Source: Citrifermentans bremense R1
GTDB lineage: Bacteria; Desulfobacterota; Desulfuromonadia; Geobacterales; Geobacteraceae
DNA length: 64,000 nucleotides
NCBI RefSeq assembly: GCF_000426865.1
Contig: NZ_AUGE01000014.1
Span: forward strand, 1-64,000
Direction of reading: 5' to 3'
Shown here: positions 8,270 to 17,363 of the stretch, in pieces
Layout of the letters: each line of letters starts with the position of its first letter
Numbering within the stretch: the first letter of the stretch is position 1
The notes under the pieces: model-generated
Seen by the model: the letters and a program-made list of their open reading frames with translations, nothing else
Told to the model about the DNA's origin: nothing
Database searches by the model: none
Made by a program: the position numbers and the translations under genes

Positions 8270-9936
8270 ACATCAACCGCAACGTCCGGAGCATCCGGCG
8301 TTACCGGCAGATCATCACCGTAATGGGCGGGTATGGCCTCGGTCAGTTGCTGGAGTACCTGAACCTGGGGCACGTCGTGGCCCTGTCGCGCCGCATGCTG
8401 CGCCGCCCCAACAAGGCGGCTCACCTCTCGGCGCCCGAGCGCCTGCGCCTGGCCCTGGAAGAACTGGGGCCGACCTTCATCAAGCTGGGGCAGCTCCTCT
8501 CCACCCGCGCCGACATCATCCCCCCCGCGTTCGTGCAGGAACTGACGCGCCTGCAGGACGAGATCCCCTGCATCGACTTCGAGGAGATAAAGGTACATAT
8601 CGAGCACGAACTGGGGGTCCCGCTGGAAAGCCGGTTTCTCCACGTGGAGCCGGTGGCGATCGCCGGGGCGTCGATTGCGCAGGTGCACCGGGCCACGCTC
8701 ATCACCGGCGAGGACGTGGTGGTGAAGGTGCGCCGCCCGGGCGTGACGGAGGCGGTCGAGACCGACATCGACATCCTGATGGGAGTGGCGCTGCTTTTGG
8801 AGCGCCACATGGCCAGAAGCGACATCTACGACCCGGTTGGGGTGGTGCGGGAATTCTCCTACACCATACGGCGCGAGATGGACCTCTCCCGCGAGGGGCA
8901 CGCCATCGAGCGCATCCGCGACAACTTCAAGGGGGGCCCCGACCTTCATTTCCCGCAGGTCTACTGGGAGGCGACCGCCAAGGGTGTGCTCACCACCGAG
9001 TACGTGGACGGCATCAAGGTGAGCGACATCTGCGCCATCGAGAAGGCGGGGCTGGATCGGCGCGAGATCGCGCGGCGCGGCGCGACGGCGTTTCTGAAGA
9101 TGGTGCTGGAGCACGGTTTCTTCCACGGCGACCCACACCCGGGCAACGTGTTGATCCTCCCCAACAACGTGATCTGCCTGCTCGACTACGGCATGGTGGG
9201 AAGGCTCGACCCCGCGGTGAAGCGCTACCTGACCGACGTCCTCGGCGCGGTCATAGACCGGGACGTCGAAGGGCTCGCCTACATCGTGGCGGAGGCCGGC
9301 GACGCGGGTGAGAACGTCAACATGCACGCGCTGAAAAAGGGGCTCGCCGAGTTCATCGACAGCTACTTCGAGATCCCGCTCAAGGAGATCGTGGTGGGGC
9401 GCATGCTCCTTGAGTTCATCGACCTGGTCTCCACGCATCGCATCAAAGTGCACCCGGACCTCACCATGCTGGTCAAGGTGCTGGTGGTGGTGGAGGGGAT
9501 GGGGAGAAAGCTCGATCCCGATTTCGACATGGTCGGGCACCTGCGGCCGTTCCTGGAGAAGGAGTACAGGCAGCAGCACTCGCCGGGACGCCTTTTGCAC
9601 GAGATAGAGCAGGGGCTGGAGGGATACCTCACCCTGGCCCGCAACCTGCCGCGGGAGCTGAAGGAGATCCTGAACAAGATCAACCGGAACAAGTTCCGCA
9701 TCGACCTGGAACACCGGGGGCTGGACCGCTTCAGCCGTGAGCTCGACCGCTCCGCGAACCGGGTCTGCCTGAGCCTCATCATAGCGGCGCTCCTGATCGG
9801 CTCCTCCATCGCCATGCAGACCAACCGCGGCCCGATGCTCTGGGGGCTCCCTGTATTCGCCTTTTTCGGCTACAGCTGCGCCGGAGTAGTCGGCATCTGG
9901 TGGATGATCGCCATTCTCCGCTCCGGCAGACTGTAG
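8254..9936 (+). CDS. ubiB: UbiB/ABC1 family atypical kinase
   Basis: Membrane-anchored protein-kinase-like ATPase needed for quinone biosynthesis or lipid handling; in this lineage the quinone is probably menaquinone. Family marks are PTFIKLGQ (73-80, KxGQ), the Ala-rich loop AGASIAQVHRA (137-147) that replaces the P-loop, VVVKVRRPG (155-163), EHGFFHGDPHPGNVL (286-300) and DYGMVG (311-316). Two hydrophobic segments close the protein (about 515-555), as expected for UbiB. The start is a GTG inside the preceding phasin-like gene. Length of 560 is normal. Confidence 0.9.
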   Translation: MYRILNINRNVRSIRRYRQIITVMGGYGLGQLLEYLNLGHVVALSRRMLRRPNKAAHLSAPERLRLALEELGPTFIKLGQLLSTRADIIPPAFVQELTRLQDEIPCIDFEEIKVHIEHELGVPLESRFLHVEPVAIAGASIAQVHRATLITGEDVVVKVRRPGVTEAVETDIDILMGVALLLERHMARSDIYDPVGVVREFSYTIRREMDLSREGHAIERIRDNFKGGPDLHFPQVYWEATAKGVLTTEYVDGIKVSDICAIEKAGLDRREIARRGATAFLKMVLEHGFFHGDPHPGNVLILPNNVICLLDYGMVGRLDPAVKRYLTDVLGAVIDRDVEGLAYIVAEAGDAGENVNMHALKKGLAEFIDSYFEIPLKEIVVGRMLLEFIDLVSTHRIKVHPDLTMLVKVLVVVEGMGRKLDPDFDMVGHLRPFLEKEYRQQHSPGRLLHEIEQGLEGYLTLARNLPRELKEILNKINRNKFRIDLEHRGLDRFSRELDRSANRVCLSLIIAALLIGSSIAMQTNRGPMLWGLPVFAFFGYSCAGVVGIWWMIAILRSGRL

Positions 9937-10076
9937 CAAAAAAGCCACACCTGCCGTTGCTTTTCCACCACACGGGCATTTTTCGCCACAGTTCCCGCGA
10001 GTCACCCGTCCCTGCCCTGCCCCTCTATGCCTCCGGAATGCCTACGGTTTTGATTCTCATGAACAAGACCCGCACT

Positions 10077-10093
10077 TTGGCGCGCTCCTTGCT
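10077..10093 (+). promoter_or_regulatory. Candidate sigma-54 (-24/-12) promoter for lpxC
   Basis: TTGGCGCG-CTCC-TTGCT matches the sigma-54 consensus TTGGCACG-N4-TTGC with one substitution, and the invariant GG (10079-10080) and GC (10091-10092) are separated by exactly ten bases. The predicted start lies about 26 bases before the lpxC ATG. I could not pick out a bacterial-enhancer-binding-protein site upstream. rpoN is encoded at 44742-46289. Confidence 0.6.
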
Positions 10094-10129
10094 TGATAGT
10101 CCGCATACTGATTATCAGGGAGCAAGCAG

Positions 10130-11047
10130 ATGATATTCCAGCAGACCTTGAGAAACAAAGCAACGTTCAGCGGCATCGGACTGCACACGGGTAAGACTAT
10201 TACCCTGACGCTGCGCCCGGCCGAGGCCGGGACCGGCATCGTCTTCCACAGGATTGACCTCGCCCCCGCCGTCTCGATCGAGGCCCACGCCTCCAACGTC
10301 GTCAACACCAGGCTCTCCACCACCATCGGCCGCGGCGACGCGAGCGTTTCGACTATAGAACACCTGATGGCAGCCCTCTACGGCTGCGGCATCGACAACG
10401 CCCACGTCGACATCGACGGCCCGGAAGTCCCGATCATGGACGGCTCCGCCGCCCCCTTTGTGGCCGCGATCGCCAAGGCCGGGGTGAAGGTTTCCGGCAA
10501 GGCGCGCAAGTACCTCGTGGTTAAAAAGCCGGTGACCGTCGTGGAAGGGGACAAAAAAGCGACCATCATCCCCTCGCGTCACTACAAGATCTCCTTCGAC
10601 ATGCAGTTCGCCCACCCGGCGGTAAAAAGCCAGTTCCGCTCCCTGGAATTCAGCCAGGAAAGCTTCATCGGCGACTTCGCCGCGGCAAGGACCTTCGGCT
10701 TTCTGGCCGAGGTGGAGATGATGAAGTCCCACGGGCTGGCGCTGGGGGGTTCCTTGGAGAACGCCGTGGTAATCGGCGACAACGGCGTCATCAACCCCGA
10801 AGGGCTCAGGTTCCAGGACGAGTTCGTGCGCCACAAGATCCTCGACTCGGTAGGGGACCTCTCCCTCGCCGGCCACCGCCTCATCGGCCACGTGAAGGCG
10901 ACCAAGTCGGGACACGACCTAAACCACAAGCTGGTCACCGAGCTTTTGAAGCGCCCGGATTGCTACACACTGATCGAGTTCACCCCCCAGGCCTTCAACG
11001 CTCCGTTCAACATCGGCATACCGGAGCTCTCCTGGCTGGAGGCTTAA
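10130..11047 (+). CDS. lpxC: UDP-3-O-acyl-N-acetylglucosamine deacetylase
   Basis: Zinc hydrolase for the committed step of lipid A synthesis, removing the acetyl group from UDP-3-O-acyl-GlcNAc; cytosolic, at the inner membrane. It starts MIFQQTLRNKATFSGIGLHT as in the family. The first zinc histidine is in STIEHLMAAL, and the others are in DLSLAGHRLIGHVKATKSGH (LxxxxxH and the catalytic GH). 305 residues is standard. AGGGAGCA precedes the ATG. It stands alone, with a sigma-54-like promoter upstream and a clear terminator downstream. Confidence 0.97.
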   Translation: MIFQQTLRNKATFSGIGLHTGKTITLTLRPAEAGTGIVFHRIDLAPAVSIEAHASNVVNTRLSTTIGRGDASVSTIEHLMAALYGCGIDNAHVDIDGPEVPIMDGSAAPFVAAIAKAGVKVSGKARKYLVVKKPVTVVEGDKKATIIPSRHYKISFDMQFAHPAVKSQFRSLEFSQESFIGDFAAARTFGFLAEVEMMKSHGLALGGSLENAVVIGDNGVINPEGLRFQDEFVRHKILDSVGDLSLAGHRLIGHVKATKSGHDLNHKLVTELLKRPDCYTLIEFTPQAFNAPFNIGIPELSWLEA

Positions 11048-11101
11048 AGGCAGATTAAGGTATAGATTAAGATTGAGTTTGAGACTAAGACAAAGATTAA
11101 G
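11048..11101 (+). repeat. Iterated GATTAAG/GATTGAG block after the lpxC stop
   Basis: Directly after the lpxC TAA the sequence reads AGGCAGATTAAGG, then several more GATTAAG, GATTGAG and GACTAAG units over about 53 bases. The same unit family follows the NtrY-like gene at 13468-13558. It precedes the intrinsic terminator at 11109. Confidence 0.7.
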
Positions 11102-11108
11102 CGAATCG

Positions 11109-11138
11109 GAGCAGCCACCAGACGGGGCTGCTCTTTTC
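11109..11138 (+). terminator. Intrinsic terminator of lpxC
   Basis: Perfect 8-bp stem GAGCAGCC/GGCTGCTC with a 9-base loop, followed by TTTT. Confidence 0.8.
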
Positions 11139-11196
11139 GTTTACAGCTCCTTTTGCACTACTTGAAATCCCGCAACCTTTCGTATAGAGTGCCCGA

Positions 11197-13467
11197 ATGC
11201 CGATTTCAGCCGAAAAAGGGGGAACGCCCCCGCAATACCAGGGGCCGGAACTTTCCGCCGGTGAAGTGAGGAAAAGAAAGCGCGAGGCCATAATCGTCTG
11301 TATCTCGCTTTTAACCATCTGCCTCCTCACCTACCTGGAGATCCACCTCTCCCGCTTGAGCGAGCAGGTGCCGATGGGAAGCAACATCGCCATCTTCGGC
11401 ATGGTCAACCTGATCATCCTCCTCATCATCCTGCTGGTCTACCTGGTCTTCAGAAACATAGCCAAGCTGGTTCTGGAGCGGCGCAAGAATACGCCGGGGG
11501 CGAAGCTGCGCACCAAGCTGGTGCTTGCCTTCGTCACCCTCTCGCTGGTCCCGACCATGCTGCTGTTCTTCGTCTCCGCCGGCTTCATCAAGAACAGCAT
11601 CTCGAACTGGTTCAACAAGCAGGTCGAGACCTCGCTCAACGAGTCGATGGAGGTGGCCCAGGTCTATTACAAGACCTCCGCGGCCAACGCCCTCTACTAC
11701 GGCGAGCAGATCAGTACCGCCATCAAGGAACGCAAGCTTCTGAACGAGGAGAACCTCCCCGAGCTTAAGGCCCTGGTGCGCCAGAAACAGACCGAGTACA
11801 ACCTGGGGGTGGTCGAGGTCTTCTCGGCACAGCGCGAGGAGCTGTTCCGGGCCGGCAACGCCAAGCTGCCGCTGGGTGAATTCACCAACCCCTCGTCCGA
11901 GGATATCCAACGCGTCCTCTCCGGGGCCAGGCTTACCCGCGTCAACGCCATCGGCAAGGCCGACCTCATCCGCGGCATAGTCCCCATCCACAGCAACTTC
12001 AACGAGAACGACGTGGTCGGGGTGGTGGTGGTCAACTATTACGTCCCCTACTCGCTGGTGTCCAAGATGCGGGAGATCTCCTCCTCCTACCAGGAGTTCC
12101 GCCAGCTGAAGATCCTGAAAAACCCGATCAGGACCGGATACATACTCACCCTGTTCCTGATCACCATGGTGATCCTATTCCTGGCCGTGTGGTTCGGGAT
12201 GTACCTCGCCCGAAGCCTCACCATTCCGATTCAGGAACTGGCGGAGGCGACCCGGCAGGTGGCCGAGGGGAACCTGGACGTACACCTGGGCCAAAGTGGG
12301 GGGGACGAGATAGGGATGCTGATCTCCTCCTTCAACCGGATGACCGAGGACCTCCGGGCGAACCAGCTCGCGCTGCAGCACACCAACGAGGAACTGCAAA
12401 AGAGCAACCTCGAGCTGGAGCAGCGCCGCCGCTACATGGAGGCGGTGCTCGCCAACGTCACGGCTGGCATCATCTCGGTGGACAAGAACGGCCTGCTCAC
12501 CACGGTGAACAAATCGGCGGAAAAGCTGCTCTTTATCAACACGGACCAGGTCACCGGGCAGAACTTCCGCGAGGTGCTGCGCCCGGAGCACCTGGACATC
12601 GTCAAGGGGCTCCTGCGGGACATGGTGCTTGCCAAGCACGACTCCATCGTACGGCAGGTGGTAATCCCGATGCGCGACGCGGAGCTCACCCTGCTCACCA
12701 ACCTCACCGTCCTTAAGGACGAAAATGACGCCTTCATGGGGATGGTGGTGGTGCTGGACGACATGACCTCGCTGATCAAGGCGCAGCGCATGGCCGCCTG
12801 GCGCGAGGTGGCCAGAAGGATCGCCCACGAGATCAAGAACCCGCTCACCCCGATCCAGCTCTCCGCCCAGCGGCTGAGGAAGCGCTACCTCACCCGGTTC
12901 GAGGGGGAGGAGGAGGTGTTCGACCAGTGCACCGCCATGATCATCAAGTCCGTGGACGAGCTGAAGGGGCTGGTGAACGAGTTCTCCAATTTCGCCCGGA
13001 TGCCGGCCGCGGTGCTGAAGCCAAACGACCTGAACGGGATACTCAAGGAGGCGCTCACCCTCTACGACGAGGCGCACCGGCACATACGCTTCGTGCTGAA
13101 CGCCGACGAGGCAATCCCCCCGATCCTTTTGGACCGCGACCAGATCAAGCGGGTAGTGATCAACCTCTTGGACAACGCCGTCGCCGCCATAGAGGGGGAC
13201 GGCGAGGGAGTGGTCGAACTCAGCACCAGCTACGACAGCCAGTTGAAGATGGTCACGTTCACCGTTTCCGACACCGGCCACGGCATATCCGCCGAGGACC
13301 GTCCGCGGCTCTTCGAGCCGTACTTCTCCCGCAAGAAGAGCGGCACGGGGCTCGGGCTTGCCATCGTCAACACCATCATCACCGACCACCACGGCTTCAT
13401 CAGGGCCAAGGAAAACTACCCCAAGGGGAGCAGGTTCGTCATCGAGCTCCCCGCTGACACGGCGTAG
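11197..13467 (+). CDS. NtrY-like transmembrane sensor histidine kinase
   Basis: Membrane sensor kinase of 756 residues. Two hydrophobic helices (31-49, 63-86) and a third (107-130) precede a periplasmic sensor stretch; a fourth helix (314-337) leads into a HAMP linker (about 340-395), a coiled coil, a PAS domain (412-530), HisKA with phospho-acceptor His544 in RRIAHEIKNPLTPIQ, and HATPase_c (NLLDNAVAAI, DTGHGI, GTGLGLAIV). The order and the phospho-acceptor motif match NtrY of the NtrYX system. The usual partner NtrX is not adjacent; the next gene encodes an AsmA protein. No strong ribosome-binding site precedes the ATG. The signal is unknown. Confidence 0.88.
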   Translation: MPISAEKGGTPPQYQGPELSAGEVRKRKREAIIVCISLLTICLLTYLEIHLSRLSEQVPMGSNIAIFGMVNLIILLIILLVYLVFRNIAKLVLERRKNTPGAKLRTKLVLAFVTLSLVPTMLLFFVSAGFIKNSISNWFNKQVETSLNESMEVAQVYYKTSAANALYYGEQISTAIKERKLLNEENLPELKALVRQKQTEYNLGVVEVFSAQREELFRAGNAKLPLGEFTNPSSEDIQRVLSGARLTRVNAIGKADLIRGIVPIHSNFNENDVVGVVVVNYYVPYSLVSKMREISSSYQEFRQLKILKNPIRTGYILTLFLITMVILFLAVWFGMYLARSLTIPIQELAEATRQVAEGNLDVHLGQSGGDEIGMLISSFNRMTEDLRANQLALQHTNEELQKSNLELEQRRRYMEAVLANVTAGIISVDKNGLLTTVNKSAEKLLFINTDQVTGQNFREVLRPEHLDIVKGLLRDMVLAKHDSIVRQVVIPMRDAELTLLTNLTVLKDENDAFMGMVVVLDDMTSLIKAQRMAAWREVARRIAHEIKNPLTPIQLSAQRLRKRYLTRFEGEEEVFDQCTAMIIKSVDELKGLVNEFSNFARMPAAVLKPNDLNGILKEALTLYDEAHRHIRFVLNADEAIPPILLDRDQIKRVVINLLDNAVAAIEGDGEGVVELSTSYDSQLKMVTFTVSDTGHGISAEDRPRLFEPYFSRKKSGTGLGLAIVNTIITDHHGFIRAKENYPKGSRFVIELPADTA

Positions 13468-13558
13468 GAGAAGCAGACTGAGAAGCAGATTGAGATTAAG
13501 ATTGAGGAAAACCCTGGGATTCCTTAATCTTAATCTCAATCTTAATCTTAATCTGCCT
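13468..13558 (+). repeat. Inverted repeat built of GATTAAG/GATTGAG units
   Basis: Starts at the stop codon of the NtrY-like gene. The left arm (about 13484-13508, AGCAGATTGAGATTAAG then ATTGAGGA) pairs with the right arm (about 13521-13558, TCCTTAATCTTAATCTC and on to ATCTGCCT) around a short AAACCCTGGGA loop, giving a long hairpin. It may serve as the 3' end of the kinase transcript. Unit sequence is shared with the block after lpxC. Confidence 0.75.
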
Positions 13559-13580
13559 CTCAGCCGTTCCCGGGACACCC

Positions 13581-16500
13581 ATGTTGCTGAAAAAAATACG
13601 AAGCTGGCTCTTGCCCGCTCTGGCCACCATACTCACCGTGACAGTTCTCGCCGCAGCGCTCCTGCCCAGGCTCCTGGACCTCGATACCTATAAGCAGGAG
13701 ATCCTGGCGCAGGTGAAGAGCGCCCTGAAACGGGACCTGCAGTACCAGACGGGTGAATTCTCCCTCCGCCTCACCCCCGCCTTCACCTTCACCGGCGTCA
13801 CCGTGAAGGAAAAGGACGGATCCAGCGACTTCATCACCGCGGACCGGCTCACGGTGCGCATCGCGATCCTCCCGCTTTTGCGCAAGGAGCTCGTTGTGTC
13901 GCGCCTCCAACTGGAGCGCCCGGTGCTGAAAATCGTGCGCGACCGCCAGGGGGCGTTCAACATCGCCGACCTCCTCACCCCCTCTGCCGGCGGGGAAGCG
14001 CCCGGGATCAGGGGGCTGGAGCTGAAGAAGGGGCAGATCCGCTTCACCGATTTCGCCTTCTCCGACAAGCCCGTAGTCACCGAACTCTCCGATGCCGACC
14101 TCTTCCTCAGCCGCCTGGTGCGCGGGAAGAGCTGCGATTTCAAGCTGGCCGCAGCGCTTGGCTTGCCCAAGGGGCCGGTCCCGGTCTCCGTCTCCGGTTC
14201 CGCGAAGATCCCCGAGGCGGGGACGCCCTTCTCCGACATGGAGGTGAACGGCAAGGTCGCTACCGGCCCGCTGGACGCCGGGCACTTCTGGCCTTACTAC
14301 AGCAAATGGGTCCCCTTCAAAAGCCTCGCCGGCGAACTGGCGCTCGACGCCTCCTTCAAGGGACGGCTGAACGCCTTCAAGAGCAAGGCGGAGTTCCGGA
14401 TCACCCGGCTCAACCTCGACTACCCGCAGGTGTTCCACGCAAGGCTTACCCCGAGGCTTTTGAAGGGCTCCTGCGCGCTCACCCTGACCGCCAACCAGCT
14501 CGACATCGAACACGTAAAGGTCGACCTGGACGGGTTCAAGGTAAACGGCGGGGTGCGCCTTTCCGACATCCACTCGGGGGACCTGCGCATCACCGCCAAC
14601 GCGTCCAGCAACAGCTTCAACCTGCGCGACTTCCGCCAGTACATCCCCTACGGCATCATCGTCGACGACACCTCGCTCTTCATCGAGCAGAAGATCAAGG
14701 GGGGGGTATACCGGCTGGAGCAGGGGCACCTGGACGGCCGGGTGAGCCAGATCCTGCACATGGAGCGGGGACAGAACTACAACGTGCTCGCGATAAAGGC
14801 TCATGTGCAGGAAGGGGTGGTGGATTACGGCTCCGGCATCCCCGTATTCAGCGGGATCCGCGGCGAGTTGCAGCTGGCCGGCAAGGACTTCCATCTGAAG
14901 GGGATGAGCGGTAATTTCGGGAGCTCGCCGCTTCTCCTGGAAGGGCGCATCACCGACTACCCCCTGACGGTCCCCTGCCAGTACCTCTTCAACGCCAAGG
15001 TCCAGCCCAAAAAGGCCGAGGCCGTATGGCTTTTGGGAAAAGGGCTCACCTCCTTCTCCGACGGTTCCACCTTGAGTCTCAAGGGAGAAGGAACCACCGC
15101 CCTCTATAAGCTCTCCGGAGACGCGAACCTAACCGCTGCCACCTACGCCTTCCACGACATAGTGGCCAAGCCCGTGTCGCGCCCGAACGCCCTCTCTTTC
15201 GCCATGAACTTCGACAAGGAGCAGTTCCGGATCACCGCGCTCAACTACCAGCTCGCCCCGGCAGCCCTCTCGGCGACCGCCGTCAGCCGCTACGACGGCC
15301 CGGTCAGCTTCGACATCAGGAGCAACCAGTTCCAGTCCGGGGAGGTCGGCTACATGGTGCCGATGGTGCGCGACTACCGCCCGGCGGGCCTGGTGCAGCT
15401 GCAGTTGCACGCGGCCGGCCCGGACATGGAGCGGCTTTTCTGGAGCGGCAACGCGGCGCTTGCCAACGTCTCGGTGAAGGCAGGCGACAAGGTGCGGCCA
15501 GTCTCCGGGGTTAACGGGAACGTCCGGATCAACGGCGAGAGTTTCGAGAGTGCGCAACTCTCGCTCAGGGTCGGCGGGTCGAGCATCAGCGGCAAAGGGA
15601 CCGTGACGGGGCTGGACCATCCGAGCTTCCTCATCTCCTTCAGCTCCTCCTCTCTGGATCTGTCCGACCTGGGGCTGGTCCCCGCAAAGAACCCGGTGCG
15701 GGTGGAGCGCGTGCAGGGGACCCTCGCCTACCAAAACGACAACCTCCAGATCGCCGCCCTATCCGGGACCCTCGGCAAGAGCCCTATTTCGCTGAAAGGA
15801 AGCGTGAAGGAACTCAAGAACCCGGTAGCGGACCTGTCGGTTAGCTCGCAGCACCTCGAGGTCGAGGACCTGTTCCCGCTCTTTGGCGGCTCGGGCGAAG
15901 GCGAGAGCCGAGTCACGCTCAAGGCGCACGTAACCGCGAGCGAAGGGAAATTCAGCGACCTCCCCTTCCAGCACCTGCGCTGCAGCGTGCTGCTGGAAAA
16001 TAAGGTGCTGCACCTGCAGCCCTTCGACTTCGCCGCTTTCGAGGGGGAGGTGTCCGGGAGGCTCAAGAGCGACTTCAACCAGCTGCCGGTGCGCCACACG
16101 CTTAGCTACAACGTGCAGAAGGTCTCCGCGGACCGGCTGATGCGGAGCATGGGGGTGAAAAAACAGGAGATTACCGGGGCGATGACGCTCTCGGGTGAGC
16201 TCGCCGGGAGGGGCGACACCTCCGCCGAATGGAAGAGGAGCGCGCAGGGGAACCTGAAGCTCAAGGTGGAGCGCGGCAGCATCAGGAAGTTTTCGACCCT
16301 CTCCAAGGTCTTCTCCATCCTGAACGTCTCGCAGCTCTTCAAGTTCCATTTGCCCGACATGGTGTCGGGCGGAATGCCCTTTAACAAGATAACCGGCGAC
16401 TTCACCTTTAAGGATGGCATCGCCTCTACGGAAAACCTCTTCCTGGACAGCAACGCCATGAACATCTCGGCGGTGGGAAGGCTGAACCTGGTCAAAAACG

Positions 16501-16766
16501 AGCTGGATCTGAACATCGGGGTGCAGCCGCTGCAGACTGTGGACAAGGTAGTGAGCAAGATACCGATCGTGGGGTGGGTGCTGACCGGCAAGGACAAGTC
16601 GCTGATCACCACCTACTTCGAGGCCAAAGGGCGCATCGACGACCCCCAGGTTACCGCGGTTCCGGTAAAGTCGCTGGCCAAGGGGGTATTCAACATCTTC
16701 AAGAGGGTTTTCGAACTCCCGGCCCGGCTCATCACGGACACCGGAGAGGTGGTGATAGGAAGATAG
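13581..16766 (+). CDS. AsmA-family protein (large)
   Basis: A 1061-residue protein with one N-terminal membrane helix (about 10-30, SWLLPALATILTVTVLAAAL) and a long beta-rich periplasmic body. The N-terminus (LDLDTYKQEILAQVKSALKR, TGVTVKEKDG, LVVSRLQLERPVLKIVRD) is the AsmA N-domain. The C-terminus (RKFSTLSKVFSILNVSQLF, GGMPFNKITGDFTFKDGIAS) is the AsmA-like C-domain shared with YhdP/TamB relatives. Such proteins are thought to carry phospholipids between membranes. Its position after lpxC and the sensor kinase fits an envelope role, which is inference. No large ntr-type partner is present. Confidence 0.85.
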   Translation: MLLKKIRSWLLPALATILTVTVLAAALLPRLLDLDTYKQEILAQVKSALKRDLQYQTGEFSLRLTPAFTFTGVTVKEKDGSSDFITADRLTVRIAILPLLRKELVVSRLQLERPVLKIVRDRQGAFNIADLLTPSAGGEAPGIRGLELKKGQIRFTDFAFSDKPVVTELSDADLFLSRLVRGKSCDFKLAAALGLPKGPVPVSVSGSAKIPEAGTPFSDMEVNGKVATGPLDAGHFWPYYSKWVPFKSLAGELALDASFKGRLNAFKSKAEFRITRLNLDYPQVFHARLTPRLLKGSCALTLTANQLDIEHVKVDLDGFKVNGGVRLSDIHSGDLRITANASSNSFNLRDFRQYIPYGIIVDDTSLFIEQKIKGGVYRLEQGHLDGRVSQILHMERGQNYNVLAIKAHVQEGVVDYGSGIPVFSGIRGELQLAGKDFHLKGMSGNFGSSPLLLEGRITDYPLTVPCQYLFNAKVQPKKAEAVWLLGKGLTSFSDGSTLSLKGEGTTALYKLSGDANLTAATYAFHDIVAKPVSRPNALSFAMNFDKEQFRITALNYQLAPAALSATAVSRYDGPVSFDIRSNQFQSGEVGYMVPMVRDYRPAGLVQLQLHAAGPDMERLFWSGNAALANVSVKAGDKVRPVSGVNGNVRINGESFESAQLSLRVGGSSISGKGTVTGLDHPSFLISFSSSSLDLSDLGLVPAKNPVRVERVQGTLAYQNDNLQIAALSGTLGKSPISLKGSVKELKNPVADLSVSSQHLEVEDLFPLFGGSGEGESRVTLKAHVTASEGKFSDLPFQHLRCSVLLENKVLHLQPFDFAAFEGEVSGRLKSDFNQLPVRHTLSYNVQKVSADRLMRSMGVKKQEITGAMTLSGELAGRGDTSAEWKRSAQGNLKLKVERGSIRKFSTLSKVFSILNVSQLFKFHLPDMVSGGMPFNKITGDFTFKDGIASTENLFLDSNAMNISAVGRLNLVKNELDLNIGVQPLQTVDKVVSKIPIVGWVLTGKDKSLITTYFEAKGRIDDPQVTAVPVKSLAKGVFNIFKRVFELPARLITDTGEVVIGR

Positions 16767-16803
16767 CCTGCTCAAGCCCCTCGACCGTCTACACCTTTTT
16801 TAG

Positions 16804-16833
16804 TTGTAATATCGGCTAAGGTTGTGCTATTTT
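16804..16833 (+). promoter_or_regulatory. Possible sigma-70 promoter for the small lipoprotein
   Basis: TTGTAA (16804-16809), an 18-base spacer and TATTTT (16828-16833). Both boxes are imperfect, but the region is AT-rich and the gene is followed by its own terminator, so it needs a promoter here. Confidence 0.45.
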
Positions 16834-16879
16834 GCCTCGTCGTTCGGAAGCTTAATATAATCCAACACGGAGGAAGACT

Positions 16880-17287
16880 GTGAAGAAGACTTTGGTACTG
16901 TTGGCAATCGTTGCTGTGGCAGCAGTCGGCTGCAAGAAGAAAGAAGAAGCACCCCAGACCACCGCTCCCGCGGCAGCACCCGCAGGCCAGATGCCCGCAG
17001 CAGCACCTGGCGGCGATCCCCACGCAGGCCTTAAGCCCCAGGAAATAAAGCCGGGCGCAGGGCACAAAGGGAAGGTCCTCGAGACCATGGACTCCGGCGG
17101 GTACACCTACGTGCAGATCGAAGAAAACGGCCAGAAACTGTGGGTTGCCGCAATGCAGACCCCGGTGAAAGTCGGCGACACCGTTGAGTTCCCGGACTCC
17201 CCGCCGATGATCAACTTCCAGAGCAAGACTCTGAAGCGCACCTTCGACAAAATCATCTTCGCGCCGGGCCTCGCCGTCAACAAGTAG
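16880..17287 (+). CDS. Small lipoprotein with a NrfJ-like C-terminal domain
   Basis: 135 residues with a lipoprotein signal (VAVAAVGC, Cys18), a low-complexity Ala/Pro linker (about 25-50) and a folded C-terminal domain containing HKGKVLETMDSGGYTYVQIE and QTPVKVGDTVEF. This domain resembles small periplasmic proteins annotated near nitrite-reductase or cytochrome genes (NrfJ-related); the biochemical role is unknown. GTG start six bases after GGAGG. It forms a single-gene unit closed by a strong bidirectional terminator. Confidence 0.7.
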   Translation: MKKTLVLLAIVAVAAVGCKKKEEAPQTTAPAAAPAGQMPAAAPGGDPHAGLKPQEIKPGAGHKGKVLETMDSGGYTYVQIEENGQKLWVAAMQTPVKVGDTVEFPDSPPMINFQSKTLKRTFDKIIFAPGLAVNK

Positions 17288-17308
17288 GCTTCCCAGCAGC
17301 AGTGATAA

Positions 17309-17346
17309 AAAAAGGCGCCCTCCTAAGAGGAAGGCGCCTTTTTTAT
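17309..17346 (+). terminator. Bidirectional intrinsic terminator
   Basis: GGCGCCCTCCT/AGGAAGGCGCC stem (17314-17338) flanked by an A-run on the left and a T-run on the right. It can stop the lipoprotein transcript and, read on the other strand, the radical SAM gene ending at 17364. Confidence 0.9.
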
Positions 17347-17363
17347 TTCCCGCGCTTGCCCTT

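Noticed and set aside
8032-10005. 657-residue open frame opposite the phasin-like gene and ubiB
   Set aside because: High-GC antisense shadow: His/Val/Asp-rich composition with no domain, lying across two well-supported genes.
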